Source: Xanthocytophaga flava (GTDB taxonomy: Bacteria; Bacteroidota; Bacteroidia; Cytophagales; 172606-1). Taken from it: a stretch of DNA of 64,000 nt. Location of the stretch: assembly GCA_030068525.1 (NCBI GenBank), contig JASJOS010000004.1, positions 558,001-622,000 of the forward strand, read 5' to 3'. The notes beneath the pieces are model-generated. The model searched no databases, had not been told where the DNA came from, and was given only the letters and a program-made list of their open reading frames with translations. Below, one piece after another: positions 18,890 through 27,827 of this stretch (positions are counted from its first letter, which is position 1; each line of letters begins with the position of its first letter). The position numbers and the translations under genes are program-made.

Positions 18890-20332
18890 TTAACGAGGCT
18901 GCCGCGATGGACGTCCTCCTTGTGAGGGTTGAGCAGAGCCCTGTCCCGAAGATCGTTGTGACGGCTGAGAACTTTGCTCGAATGATCTTTGTGATTCCCG
19001 AGGATGACTTTCTACCCGTTCCTGCCGCTGTGCCTGTGAAGGTTGCGACCTTTCTACCCGTTGAGGCTGCTCCCATTGTGTACGCTGCGGTTCAGACTGA
19101 CGCCGTTCCCCAGCCGCTCCTGATGGTTGGTTAAACTGAGGTTGTTCGCGTTGACGAGGTTGTACCCTCTCTTGTGGTTGTCCCCATGGTTGTGATGTCT
19201 CTCTTTGCTGAGGCTGTTCCCGTTGCGGTTGGGTAGTTCTGCCTTCACTTCCAGAGTTGCGGTCACCCCAGTCTGACTGACGATTGTTATCAAATGAGGG
19301 TTGACGGCTATTGTCAAAGGCAGGCTGACGATTATCATTACTTCTGCCTGATTCCATTGAGGAACGCGGTTCTCTGGAACGTGGTGAATATTGCGGTTCC
19401 GTAGGCTGTCTGAATCCATCATTACTACGCTTATCATTAGGATATCCCATTCGCTCAGACGAACGATTCTGAGGTTGAGTAGTCACCCGATTCTGATCCT
19501 GTCTGCCAGAACTTCCCCAATCCTCTCTATGGTTACGTACATCAGGCGTTGCATCTACCCGACGGCCTGGCCCGGTATTTACTGGTCCACGCACATTATC
19601 TCTTCGTTCAGATACACTCGGACGATACACGCGCACAGATCCATTGGAAACCATTGACCGCCCTGGTCTGTCTTCATGTTGGACACGATACACTTCTACA
19701 CGACTACGTGAATGACGTTCGATATCTCTTACAGACGGACCGGAAGCATAGCGGCGATTATTATATACATAATAGTTATTAATTACTGTTGTATGGTTAT
19801 ATACATGAACAACACGGGTTCTTGGGATACAATAATCATAGAATCTGCGATTAGTAATATACACGTTAGGCACAAATATCCAGGCGGAAACAGGTATTGA
19901 CACAGAAACATTTACACCAGGTCCCATAGGAGCCCAACCATAATATCCATCACCGGAACGCCACGACACCCAGGCAGGTCCCCATTCGGTATCAGGCATC
20001 CAGAGCCATCCATAATAGTTATCAAAATACCAGCGACCATAGTGGAAAGGAGCCCATCCCCAATCGTAATCAGATACCCAGGTATTTCCATATTCAGTCA
20101 CTATCCAGTAGCCATTGGTTCCATAGGGCTGAAAATCGGTTGCTACATTAGGTTGCCAAACATACCCATAGTTAGGAGTGTTCATCCAGTAGCCATAAGG
20201 CGACAACTGATCATAGAAGGTCTGAAATGAAACACTCACATTTACTTGCGCAGATGCTTTTTCAGTACCTGAAAAGATAGCAACCCAAGTTGCCAGTATA
20301 ACCCAAACCCGAAATTGTTTCAAAGTTTTCAT
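18890..20332 (-). CDS. Secreted DUF6600-type protein with Gln/Arg/Pro-rich tail
   Basis: The 480-residue product has a signal peptide ending near residue 29 (ASAQ). The N-terminal half (30-200) is extremely rich in Trp, Tyr and Gly, with repeats such as YGYWM, YGYVW, YDWGW, YGWLWMP and YGWAPMGPG. This pattern is that of DUF6600 domains found in secreted proteins of Bacteroidota. From about 205 to the end the sequence is low-complexity Gln, Arg, Pro and Ser with many RQ, QPQ and REQ units, probably disordered and strongly basic. A role at the cell surface or in the periplasm is likely, but the function is unknown. It is transcribed alone and ends at a strong terminator. Confidence 0.85.
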   Translation of the reverse strand: MKTLKQFRVWVILATWVAIFSGTEKASAQVNVSVSFQTFYDQLSPYGYWMNTPNYGYVWQPNVATDFQPYGTNGYWIVTEYGNTWVSDYDWGWAPFHYGRWYFDNYYGWLWMPDTEWGPAWVSWRSGDGYYGWAPMGPGVNVSVSIPVSAWIFVPNVYITNRRFYDYCIPRTRVVHVYNHTTVINNYYVYNNRRYASGPSVRDIERHSRSRVEVYRVQHEDRPGRSMVSNGSVRVYRPSVSERRDNVRGPVNTGPGRRVDATPDVRNHREDWGSSGRQDQNRVTTQPQNRSSERMGYPNDKRSNDGFRQPTEPQYSPRSREPRSSMESGRSNDNRQPAFDNSRQPSFDNNRQSDWGDRNSGSEGRTTQPQREQPQQRETSQPWGQPQERVQPRQREQPQFNQPSGAAGERRQSEPQRTQWEQPQRVERSQPSQAQRQERVESHPRESQRSFEQSSQPSQRSSGQGSAQPSQGGRPSRQPR

Positions 20333-20599
20333 AGTCGATTCGTCTAACGTGACTGACTGTTGTTAACAATCATGTATCCTACTTAAATCAAATACCTTGC
20401 CAAGGTATTATATAACACTATACAAGTCTTTAAACTCTTTTGATATTCATCCATATATGCGTTTATAACGAATATAGTGACCTCTTAACTACCTATATAT
20501 CAAAAACTTTATTTTCTATCTTTCAACCAAAGAAATCTTCAGTACATAATTCATTCAAAACTCAGGAAAAGATTTGTAGCACCATTGGAGAAAATTTCT

Positions 20600-20803
20600 T
20601 ATCTGTGCATAGTTCACAGCAAAAGCTTTTTTCTGAAAGACCAAGTAGACTCATCAATCAATGAAGAAATTGCCTTTTGTTCACTGCAGTTTTACATTTG
20701 AACACAACTCTGATCACTTTTTATTTTGAGTAGAGTTCCAATCATTTTTTCTTTTGCGCATAACTCACTGCAAACTATTTTTTTGATCGGAATTCACCGC
20801 AGC
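20600..20803. repeat. Modular intergenic repeat, copy A
   Basis: About 200 bp made of degenerate TTCACnGCA units separated by T-rich spacers. Units occur near 20612, 20680, 20764 and 20793. Three blocks (about 20602-20631, 20655-20692 and 20722-20803) align in the same order with the reverse complement of 39161-39348. The longest shared core is TTTGCGCATAACTCAC at 20754-20769. This co-linear match shows a dispersed repeat family and not chance AT-richness. Confidence 0.75.
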
Positions 20804-20830
20804 AATTACTCTTGCGGTGAATTCCGATCA
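20784..20830. repeat. Perfect 18-bp inverted repeat at edge of repeat A
   Basis: Arms 20784-20801 and 20813-20830 are exact reverse complements (TGATCGGAATTCACCGCA) around an 11-base loop. On the minus strand an A-run follows and not a U-run, so it is not a standard terminator for the S9 peptidase gene. It contains one TTCACCGCA unit per arm, which links it to the repeat family. Confidence 0.85.
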
Positions 20831-20888
20831 GACCACTTTAGTGAGATAAACTATACACCTGAGTAAAGCAGTCTGGTAAAATCTAAGA

Positions 20889-22970
20889 TTAGGGATTGTT
20901 CTTGTTTCTCAGCTTTCTATCGAAGAAATCAGATGTAGCCTTGAAACATTCCAGCCAGTTTGCATACCGTAAAAAGCTGTGAACCTCATCCGGAAAGATC
21001 AGTTGTTCGATCTCAACATTACGTTTTCGTAACGCCTTAACCAACTCAACAGTTTCGGCAAAATCAACGTTACGGTCATCGTCTCCATGAATCACCAACA
21101 CTGGTGATTTCCATGTATCCACCGTTGCCAGAGGAGATGCATCAAAAGCTTTGCGTGCTTTTTCGGGAAACTCCAGCTTATTATAATCAGGTACGAAAGT
21201 TTTGATTCCTACATTCCAGTCATGTACGCCATGAATATCCACACCTGCTGCAAACAAATCTGATGCACGGGACAATCCCATTGCTGTCAGATAGCCACCA
21301 TAGCTTCCTCCCCACAATCCGATTTTACTTCCATCTACATCTGGTCGGCTACGTAAATACAATCCTGCACCCATTACATCATTAAACTCTGTTCCTCCTG
21401 CCTCACCATAATTGATGGCTTCTCTAAAATGCATTCCATACCCAATTCCACTTCTATAGTTCACCGATAACACAATATATCCTTGGGAAACAAAATACTG
21501 ATTCAAGGCATAGGCATTATGATAATAGGAGCCATAATTCCAGCCTAACAACATCTGTCTGCGGGAACCACCATGAAAGAATATCAAAGCAGGACGTTTC
21601 TCACCTTTTTTGATATTGGCAGGTAAAAATAGCTGGGCAGGAATTGGCATCCCATCTACTGCTGAAACCGTTACTGCTTGCGGTTCTACTAATAACTTTT
21701 CCGGAAAGTCAACAGACAGACTGTTGGACACCAGAGGTTTAAAACTGGTTGTATTGGTTACCATCAGTGCCCGTGCCGGACGCAACGCATCAGATCCCAA
21801 TACACCTATAGTCTTTCCATCTGAAAGCATCACAGGCAACCATTCAATACCTTTTCCTTGTGTAACAGCCACAGGTTTGCTACTGGCAGGAGCCACTCTC
21901 CATATATGACGACGATCAATATCGTCCTGATTGGAGTTAAACAAAATCTCATTTTTATCTGTAGTCAGAGAGATATATTCTACTTCAAAATTGCCTGGGG
22001 TCAATAACGTAGCATTCCCTCCCTTTGCCGATACACTATACAAATGTGTCCAGCCATCCTTTTCCCAGGGAAAAACAATGTAATTGTTAGCAGTCCAAAA
22101 AATTTGGTTGTCTGACACAATCTCCCGATAGGCACTTCCAACGCCTGCATCTGCTTTCCAGAGAGTTTTTCCTTTCCCTGTAGCTACATCTGCTACCAGA
22201 ATAGACCAAGGTTCGGCTTCACGGGTAGGTCCAAAGATTACATCGTCTCCAGCTGGAATACGGATAAAGGCAATCTGATTTCCATCCGGAGACCACACCG
22301 GATTGTTGTCTGTATCTACACTTGGAGACAAAAAACGAAGGTTCCGGGAAGTCAAATCAAACACCCCAATGAAGCTATGATCCCCCCGATTACTTACAAA
22401 GGCTAGCTGGTTACCATTGGGAGACCAACGTAACTGGGAAGAGCTACCTCGCACTTTCAACAGTTGCCGAGAGTCCTTTCCTCCATCCAGGGTAGTGATA
22501 TAAATTTGCCCTTTACGTAAAAATACCAGGCTATCTCCTTTAGGGGACAAGGTTGGATATGTACCATCTGTAATCTTTACAGGTTGCCCTCCCTCTGTAC
22601 TGATTTTGTAAATAGCCAGTTCAGATCCTGCCGGATCACTACTGGGATTGGGCGGTTCGCTACCACGAGTACCTCCTCCATGTACAAATAACAATGTACG
22701 AGCATCCGGACTCCAGCGTAATTGTGAAATGTCCTTGCCATCATCTTTGGTAAATGAGGTGAGTTGTTTTCCCTGAAAATCCGGTGCCTGAGCCATCCAG
22801 ATGTTACGCACACCTCTGGCATTCTGTACCCAGGCTATTTTTTTGTCTGTTGGAGAAGCAGTAAGTTCGGTTGGAAAAGGTGTGCCCATAATCTGTTCCA
22901 GGGTAAAGGCAGGCTTTTGAGCAAATGCAGTGATCGAGCAAAAGAAAAACAGGAGTATGTGTTTCTTCAT
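20889..22970 (-). CDS. S9-family prolyl-oligopeptidase-type serine peptidase
   Basis: This 693-residue secreted peptidase has a signal peptide (MKKHILLFFFCSITAFAQ). A TolB/WD40-like beta-propeller follows (about 30-400, with repeated LRWSPDG, WSPNGNQLAF and VWSPDGNQIAF units), then a C-terminal alpha/beta-hydrolase. The catalytic Ser556 sits in GLWGGSYGGY, the Asp in VIHGDDDRNVDF and the His in PDEVHSF. Such enzymes cleave short peptides, often after proline or as dipeptidyl or acylaminoacyl peptidases, in the periplasm. The gene stands alone. The promoter for its neighbour on the left shares its downstream spacer with the repeat family. Confidence 0.93.
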   Translation of the reverse strand: MKKHILLFFFCSITAFAQKPAFTLEQIMGTPFPTELTASPTDKKIAWVQNARGVRNIWMAQAPDFQGKQLTSFTKDDGKDISQLRWSPDARTLLFVHGGGTRGSEPPNPSSDPAGSELAIYKISTEGGQPVKITDGTYPTLSPKGDSLVFLRKGQIYITTLDGGKDSRQLLKVRGSSSQLRWSPNGNQLAFVSNRGDHSFIGVFDLTSRNLRFLSPSVDTDNNPVWSPDGNQIAFIRIPAGDDVIFGPTREAEPWSILVADVATGKGKTLWKADAGVGSAYREIVSDNQIFWTANNYIVFPWEKDGWTHLYSVSAKGGNATLLTPGNFEVEYISLTTDKNEILFNSNQDDIDRRHIWRVAPASSKPVAVTQGKGIEWLPVMLSDGKTIGVLGSDALRPARALMVTNTTSFKPLVSNSLSVDFPEKLLVEPQAVTVSAVDGMPIPAQLFLPANIKKGEKRPALIFFHGGSRRQMLLGWNYGSYYHNAYALNQYFVSQGYIVLSVNYRSGIGYGMHFREAINYGEAGGTEFNDVMGAGLYLRSRPDVDGSKIGLWGGSYGGYLTAMGLSRASDLFAAGVDIHGVHDWNVGIKTFVPDYNKLEFPEKARKAFDASPLATVDTWKSPVLVIHGDDDRNVDFAETVELVKALRKRNVEIEQLIFPDEVHSFLRYANWLECFKATSDFFDRKLRNKNNP

Positions 22971-23070
22971 AACGTGTAAGGTGTATGGTTAGAGAGATTA
23001 AAAGTTGAAGTACCGATATAGCTGGAACGATTAAAAATGCACAAATTCAAGAATATAAAACAGCATTGTC

Positions 23071-23121
23071 ACAAAATAAAAACCGCAGACAGTAAGATAC
23101 TGTCTGCGGTTTTTATTTTGT
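23071..23121 (-). terminator. Long perfect hairpin terminator after GH29 gene
   Basis: Arms 23071-23094 and 23098-23121 form a perfect 24-bp stem with a 3-base loop. The GC core CCGCAGACAG is flanked by A-rich and T-rich outer parts that provide U-tails in both directions. It lies 29 bp past the fucosidase stop. Confidence 0.9.
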
Positions 23122-23149
23122 AATTTATTTACCCTCCTTAGCCTAGTTC

Positions 23150-24475
23150 TTACCATTCCAGCTCAACAATTGTATCATGTGCATTTTCATCTATCTTAGG
23201 CAAGGTAAGGATCAACGCATCTGCTTTTTGAGAGAAAACAACCTTCGACTTATCCGAAAACAGCATTGCAGACTTAATCTTCTTATCTACAGATGGTAAT
23301 GCCAGAGTTTTATCTTTCCAGTTCAGAATATGCACATATATTTTGTTTCCTTTCTGAGTAGTTACACCCCAATCACGAGGAGGTATGGGTCCGCCTCTTG
23401 TGCCATAAATCGTTTCTCCGTTGGCTTTGGTCCACTCCCCCATCTCCTGTAATGTTTTCATAAACTCAGGCTGAATTTTACCGCTGGGCATAGGGCCAAT
23501 ATTAAGTAACAGATTGGCATTGTGTCCTGCATTGTTTACCAGTAATTGAACCAGTTGACGGGTTGATTTGTAATGTCTGTCATTGATATTAAATCCCCAG
23601 GCACCATTCATAGTTTCACACATCTCCAGAGGTAATTGCCCAACCTGTTGATCTTCGCTAAATCCGGAAGTATTCTGTCCAGGCAGATCTTTTTCAAACA
23701 TCTGAAAATCTTCTCCCGCAAAAGGCAATACATGGTGATTATTACCAATCAATGCCGCAGGCTGCAGCTTGTGAATAAGAGAGTACGTTTTACCCAATCG
23801 CCAGTCGATTTTGGTTTCGCGGCCTTTAGTCTTCTGATCCCACCAGCCATCAAACCAGATACCTCCAATTGGACCATAATTGGTAAGAAGCTCTGTTAGC
23901 TGAGCATCCATGTAATCCAGATATTTATTGAAGTCCCCACTTTCCGGACGTCCCAGTCCGGCTCCGGTCATTCCTGTCGGGAAGTAATCCGGATGATGCC
24001 AATCCAGATGCGAATGATAGAAGAACAACTTAATTCCCTGTTTCTGGCATTCTTCTGCCAGCATTTTTAAGATATCTTTTTTGTAATGTGTACGATCTAC
24101 TATGTCATAATCGGAAACTTTACTATCATACAATGCAAATCCATCATGGTGCTTGCTTGTAATAGTAATGTATTTCATACCCGCTGCTTTTGCCAATGCC
24201 ACCCATTCAGCAGGATTAAAATCAACAGGATTAAAGAAGGTTGTGAGTCTTTCATAATCCTTTACTGGAATCTTCCGGTTATTCATAACCCATTCTCCGT
24301 CACTTAACAAACTATACAATCCCCAATGAATGAACATACCAAATTTTGCATCCTGAAACCACTTGCGGGCTTCCAGATTCTCGGGAGCAGGTGTATAGGT
24401 TGACTGTGCGTTCATATATATAGGGCAAAAGAGTATTGCCAGTATCAATAATAGTTTAGTACAGCTATATTTCAT
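23150..24475 (-). CDS. Secreted GH29 alpha-L-fucosidase
   Basis: The 441-residue product has a signal peptide (to MNAQ at residue 24) and a GH29 catalytic barrel. FGMFIHWGLYS near residue 45, SKHHDGFALYDS near 107 and the nucleophile motif GIWFDGWW with Asp209 are diagnostic. It should release L-fucose from glycans. The length is that of single-domain bacterial fucosidases. It is monocistronic, framed by a terminator on one side and a 440-bp spacer on the other. Released fucose would yield lactaldehyde or lactate in many bacteria, which gives a possible link to the lutABC genes in the window. Confidence 0.95.
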   Translation of the reverse strand: MKYSCTKLLLILAILFCPIYMNAQSTYTPAPENLEARKWFQDAKFGMFIHWGLYSLLSDGEWVMNNRKIPVKDYERLTTFFNPVDFNPAEWVALAKAAGMKYITITSKHHDGFALYDSKVSDYDIVDRTHYKKDILKMLAEECQKQGIKLFFYHSHLDWHHPDYFPTGMTGAGLGRPESGDFNKYLDYMDAQLTELLTNYGPIGGIWFDGWWDQKTKGRETKIDWRLGKTYSLIHKLQPAALIGNNHHVLPFAGEDFQMFEKDLPGQNTSGFSEDQQVGQLPLEMCETMNGAWGFNINDRHYKSTRQLVQLLVNNAGHNANLLLNIGPMPSGKIQPEFMKTLQEMGEWTKANGETIYGTRGGPIPPRDWGVTTQKGNKIYVHILNWKDKTLALPSVDKKIKSAMLFSDKSKVVFSQKADALILTLPKIDENAHDTIVELEW

Positions 24476-24620
24476 CCTATTTTTTATTTGTTTGTTACCT
24501 ATCGTGAAGGTACAGGATTAATAGTAATTTCAAAAAGTATTTAACGGGAGGTTTTTTACAGAATTTCTTACTTCAGCGTATAAAACCCAAAAGATGATTC
24601 CGTTAAAGCAAATATGGTAT

Positions 24621-24628
24621 TATTTTTG
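24621..24628 (+). promoter_or_regulatory. TAnnTTTG box before small ORF
   Basis: TATTTTTG fits the -7 consensus TAnnTTTG and lies 54 bp upstream of the ATG at 24683. No good -33 element is visible. It supports real transcription of the small frame. Confidence 0.4.
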
Positions 24629-24682
24629 CGCCTAAAATACTCATACCAAGCACTATATGTAATAAGATTTTTACTACATACT

Positions 24683-24868
24683 ATGAACAAACGGAATTTT
24701 ATTAAATCTTTTACCGCTTGCACATGTCTTTGTGGATCTATGCTGTTTATTGGATTACACACACCTAGAACCAGAGCTCAGAAATTTAATAGTGGAATAC
24801 CTGAAAAAGAGAAAACGCAGTTATGCAAATACCAGCAGAATTGTGAGAAGCCTAAGGTAACTTTATAA
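24683..24868 (+). CDS. Small protein with Tat-like or signal leader (61 aa), possibly truncated
   Basis: The frame encodes 61 residues beginning MNKRNFIKSFTACTCLCG and continuing with a hydrophobic stretch that ends in an RAQ-like cleavage site. About 27 residues would remain after cleavage. The beginning resembles Tat-type leaders of Bacteroidota enzymes (compare MNRRNF of the GH125 gene), so it may be the 5' remnant of a larger exported protein that lost its body. A promoter-like TAnnTTTG box upstream and a hairpin just after the stop suggest that it is expressed. No function can be assigned. Confidence 0.45.
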   Translation: MNKRNFIKSFTACTCLCGSMLFIGLHTPRTRAQKFNSGIPEKEKTQLCKYQQNCEKPKVTL

Positions 24869-24874
24869 GCCAAA

Positions 24875-24912
24875 GTAGCCTATACTACCTTCTGGAAGGT
24901 AACATAGGCTAC
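24875..24912 (-). terminator. Hairpin between small ORF and ATPase gene
   Basis: A 9-bp outer stem (24875-24883 with 24904-24912) and a 6-bp inner stem (24887-24892 with 24895-24900) form one hairpin. On the minus strand it is followed by TTTGGCTT, a weak U-tail. It lies 6 bp past the ATPase stop. Confidence 0.6.
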
Positions 24913-24917
24913 AAGAA

Positions 24918-27554
24918 CTACCATACCACACGTAGACGCTTCAAAACTTGTATCAGTACTAAAGGGGTCAGGCTGGCCGCCAGTACTACTATCCACTCTA
25001 TGGGGTGAAGATTCTGAATAGTCAGAGCATCCCGCAAAACAGGCACATAATAGGTAAGTGCCAGAATACCCATACAAACAATAATAGCTAGCCAAACATA
25101 TCTATTCTTTGTAATCTCATTCCGGAATAAACCTGAATTACCTGAAGCCAGGTTAAATACGTGGAATAACTGTGCAAGTGACAAACTGTAAAACACAATG
25201 TTGTTATCATCAGCCGCATTGATACCTAGCACTTCTGCGCTATAAAAAGCAGCAAACATAACTGACCCTGTCATCAGCAAGGCATAAATAATTACAGCCA
25301 TCCAGTGTGGCTTAGACAAGATGGGAGACTTGGGATCTCTTGGGGGATGACGCATAACAGAAGAATCACCTTTTCCTATTCCTAATGCCAATGCCGGGAA
25401 AACATCCGTCACTACATTAAGGAATAAAATCTGGAGAGGAGTCAACGGTAACCCCAGACTTAAAAAGCCGGAAGCTGTTACCACAAAAATCTCACTGAGG
25501 TTACAAGAAACCAGATACATGATAAACTTCCGGATATTACCAAAGATGATTCTTCCCTGCGCAATAGCAGCTACAACAGAAACAAACGAATCATCTTTCA
25601 ATACCATATCTGCCGTTTCTCTGGCTACCTGAGTACCTCTCAGTCCCATAGCAATCCCGATGTCTGCTTTCTTCAGAGCAGGAGCATCGTTAATACCATC
25701 ACCAGTCATACCTACAATATCACCCTGCTCTTGATAAAGACTAATCAAATCCAGTTTTTGACCAGGATTCACACGGGCAAAAATTCGGGTATCCAGCAAA
25801 CGTTTTTTGTCTTCGTCGTTTAATTGCTTCAGATCAGGAATATCTCGTCCAGTCATTGGTTTAACAGATGCGTCTGTAAGTCCGATGGTTTCTCCGATAT
25901 GTTGAGCAGTAGAAGGATGATCACCAGTAACCATAATCACACGAATGCCTGCATCATGACATGATTTTAGAGAAGGCACCACCTCTAAACGAGGTGGGTC
26001 CAGAAATCCAATCATGGCTACCCATGTCAGATCCTGTAACAAGACATCATCGGCTGGAAGTGTAGACGTTTGCCGAAACGCAAAAGCGATAGATCGCAGT
26101 CCTTTGGCTGCCAGTTGTTCGGACATATCTACCCATTTTTTCTTTCCCACCTCATCCAGTGATATCTCCTGTTCAGCATCCAAAGAGTTGTTACAACGCG
26201 ACAAGACCTCCTCAACAGCTCCTTTGACTGCTACCAGATAGCCAGCTTCATTCTGGTGAATAGTAGCCATAATTCGTGTTTCCGAACTGAAAGCAATTTC
26301 ATTTATACGCCGATTCTTCTGTGTCAGGTTTTCGGCATGAATCTGCTGTAGATATATCCATTGTAGTAAAGCTATTTCCAACGGATCGCCTGTGGTTGTG
26401 TCTGGTGTTATATGTGCATTGTTACACAACACAGACAATTCTGCCAGTTTCTGATACGATGTATTTTTTACCAACTCACCATCTCCAGACACCAGAGCCT
26501 GTTTTTTATCTTCTGTATTTACCCGAACTTCCAGCGTTCCTTCTGGCAAACAGATTGTATTTACTTGGATCTGGTTCAGCGTAAGCGTACCTGTTTTATC
26601 AGAAAATACCACATTGGCACTTCCCAATGTCTCTACACAGGAAAGTCGTTTAATGATGACATTCTTTTTAGCCAATCGTAACATTCCATAGGCTAACGAG
26701 ATAGTAGCCACAATAGCTAATCCCTCAGGAATAGCTGCAATAGCCAAAGCAATGGATGTTTTTAGGAGAGTCAACAGATCCTTTCCTTGTAACAAACCGA
26801 ATACAAAATATAACACAGCCAGTACAGCTGTAATCCAGATGAGTTTTTGGGTAAGAGATTCCAGTTTCTTTTCCAGAGGAGTAGATGTCTGTGTAGCAGA
26901 TTCTACCATCTGAGAAATCTTTCCAAGTTCGGTCTTTGCGCCAATATCTGTGACAATGGCTTTCCCATTTCCATTGACAACAGCAGTTCCTTTAAATAAC
27001 CGATGAATCTGTTCAGCGAGTGGTGCATTCTCGTCCGGTTCACCAGGTTTCTTCTCAACAGGTAAGGACTCTCCTGTCAGGGCAGATTCATCAGATTGTA
27101 GCTGATTCGCTTCTACTACATGCGCATCTGCTGGAACAATATCTCCGGCCTCCAGCCAGATCACATCTCCAATAGTTACTTTTTCAGAAGGAATTTCTTT
27201 CACATTTGCGTCTCGGATTACCCGGGCCATGGTAACATCTAACTCCTTAAGCGCATCCATTGATCTCATAGCCTGCCATTCCAGAATAAATCCGGTAATT
27301 GCATTAATAAGTAATACCCCTATAATAGCAAATCCTTCCAGCCAGTCACCAAATGAAAATGACACAACAGCAGCCAAGGCAAGAATAGCTACAATCAGGC
27401 TCTTAAACTGCCTGATAAATAGTAAAAAAAGGCTTTCTTTCTTTTGAGTTTCAATAGCATTAGGGCCATATTGCTCCAGACGCTGAGCAGCTTCTGTCTC
27501 CGTGAGCCCCTTAGCTATATCTGTGTCTACTGGCATTTCCAATTCCTGTTCCAT
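24918..27554 (-). CDS. P-type cation-transporting ATPase (calcium-type, P2)
   Basis: The 878-residue membrane pump has all P-type signatures. TGES is at 160-163 (actuator), the phosphorylation motif SDKTGTLT has its Asp at 319, and GDGINDAPALKKADIGIAMG is near 650 (hinge). Membrane helix 4 carries AAIPEGLA (Pro276-Glu277), the calcium-pump form of the ion site. The N-terminal cation-ATPase domain and the C-terminal six-helix block are present. It should move Ca2+ or a related cation out of the cytoplasm; Mn2+ or a mixed specificity cannot be excluded. It is transcribed alone on the minus strand. Confidence 0.93.
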   Translation of the reverse strand: MEQELEMPVDTDIAKGLTETEAAQRLEQYGPNAIETQKKESLFLLFIRQFKSLIVAILALAAVVSFSFGDWLEGFAIIGVLLINAITGFILEWQAMRSMDALKELDVTMARVIRDANVKEIPSEKVTIGDVIWLEAGDIVPADAHVVEANQLQSDESALTGESLPVEKKPGEPDENAPLAEQIHRLFKGTAVVNGNGKAIVTDIGAKTELGKISQMVESATQTSTPLEKKLESLTQKLIWITAVLAVLYFVFGLLQGKDLLTLLKTSIALAIAAIPEGLAIVATISLAYGMLRLAKKNVIIKRLSCVETLGSANVVFSDKTGTLTLNQIQVNTICLPEGTLEVRVNTEDKKQALVSGDGELVKNTSYQKLAELSVLCNNAHITPDTTTGDPLEIALLQWIYLQQIHAENLTQKNRRINEIAFSSETRIMATIHQNEAGYLVAVKGAVEEVLSRCNNSLDAEQEISLDEVGKKKWVDMSEQLAAKGLRSIAFAFRQTSTLPADDVLLQDLTWVAMIGFLDPPRLEVVPSLKSCHDAGIRVIMVTGDHPSTAQHIGETIGLTDASVKPMTGRDIPDLKQLNDEDKKRLLDTRIFARVNPGQKLDLISLYQEQGDIVGMTGDGINDAPALKKADIGIAMGLRGTQVARETADMVLKDDSFVSVVAAIAQGRIIFGNIRKFIMYLVSCNLSEIFVVTASGFLSLGLPLTPLQILFLNVVTDVFPALALGIGKGDSSVMRHPPRDPKSPILSKPHWMAVIIYALLMTGSVMFAAFYSAEVLGINAADDNNIVFYSLSLAQLFHVFNLASGNSGLFRNEITKNRYVWLAIIVCMGILALTYYVPVLRDALTIQNLHPIEWIVVLAASLTPLVLIQVLKRLRVVW

Positions 27555-27827
27555 TTTATCCGGGTTTTAAGTTAGGTTAAGTACTACAAAAAAGTTATGA
27601 GGTGACTGTGCAGGCAAATGATTTTTACATCCACCTGTTACTGAATATAGTAATAGAAGATATCTAAAACCAGATAAAAAATAGTTTCAGAGGAATAAAG
27701 GTAAATCTAGAAGGATAAAAAGGATTTTAGAATGAGGATTGTCAACCTTCTATGTGATAGATAGTAATTAGCCAGAAGTAGCTATCTGAATAATCAACCA
27801 TAGTCATTACAACTTTCAATTAGTGAC

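Larger units (their letters stand above)
20333..20888. other. Long intergenic region with repeat copy A
   Basis: This 556-bp gap lies between the S9 peptidase stop and the DUF6600 start. Its left part is AT-rich and should contain the DUF6600 promoter, while its right half is filled by the modular repeat described separately. No convincing coding frame was found. Confidence 0.6.
24476..24917. other. Spacer between GH29 and P-type ATPase genes
   Basis: This 442-bp stretch carries the fucosidase leader, a TAnnTTTG box, one small plus-strand frame (24683-24868) and a hairpin at 24875-24912. Nothing else coding was seen in it. Confidence 0.5.

Noticed and set aside
18850-19437. Plus- and minus-strand frames over the DUF6600 tail
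   Set aside because: The low-complexity Gln/Arg codons give open frames on several registers. These products are just as repetitive and have no support.
20600-20803. CRISPR array at the repeat region
   Set aside because: Unit spacing is irregular (about 68, 84 and 29 bp), the units are degenerate, and no cas gene is in the window.
20784-20830. Palindrome as terminator of the S9 peptidase gene
   Set aside because: It is followed by an A-run on the minus strand and not by a U-run, so it does not fit an intrinsic terminator.
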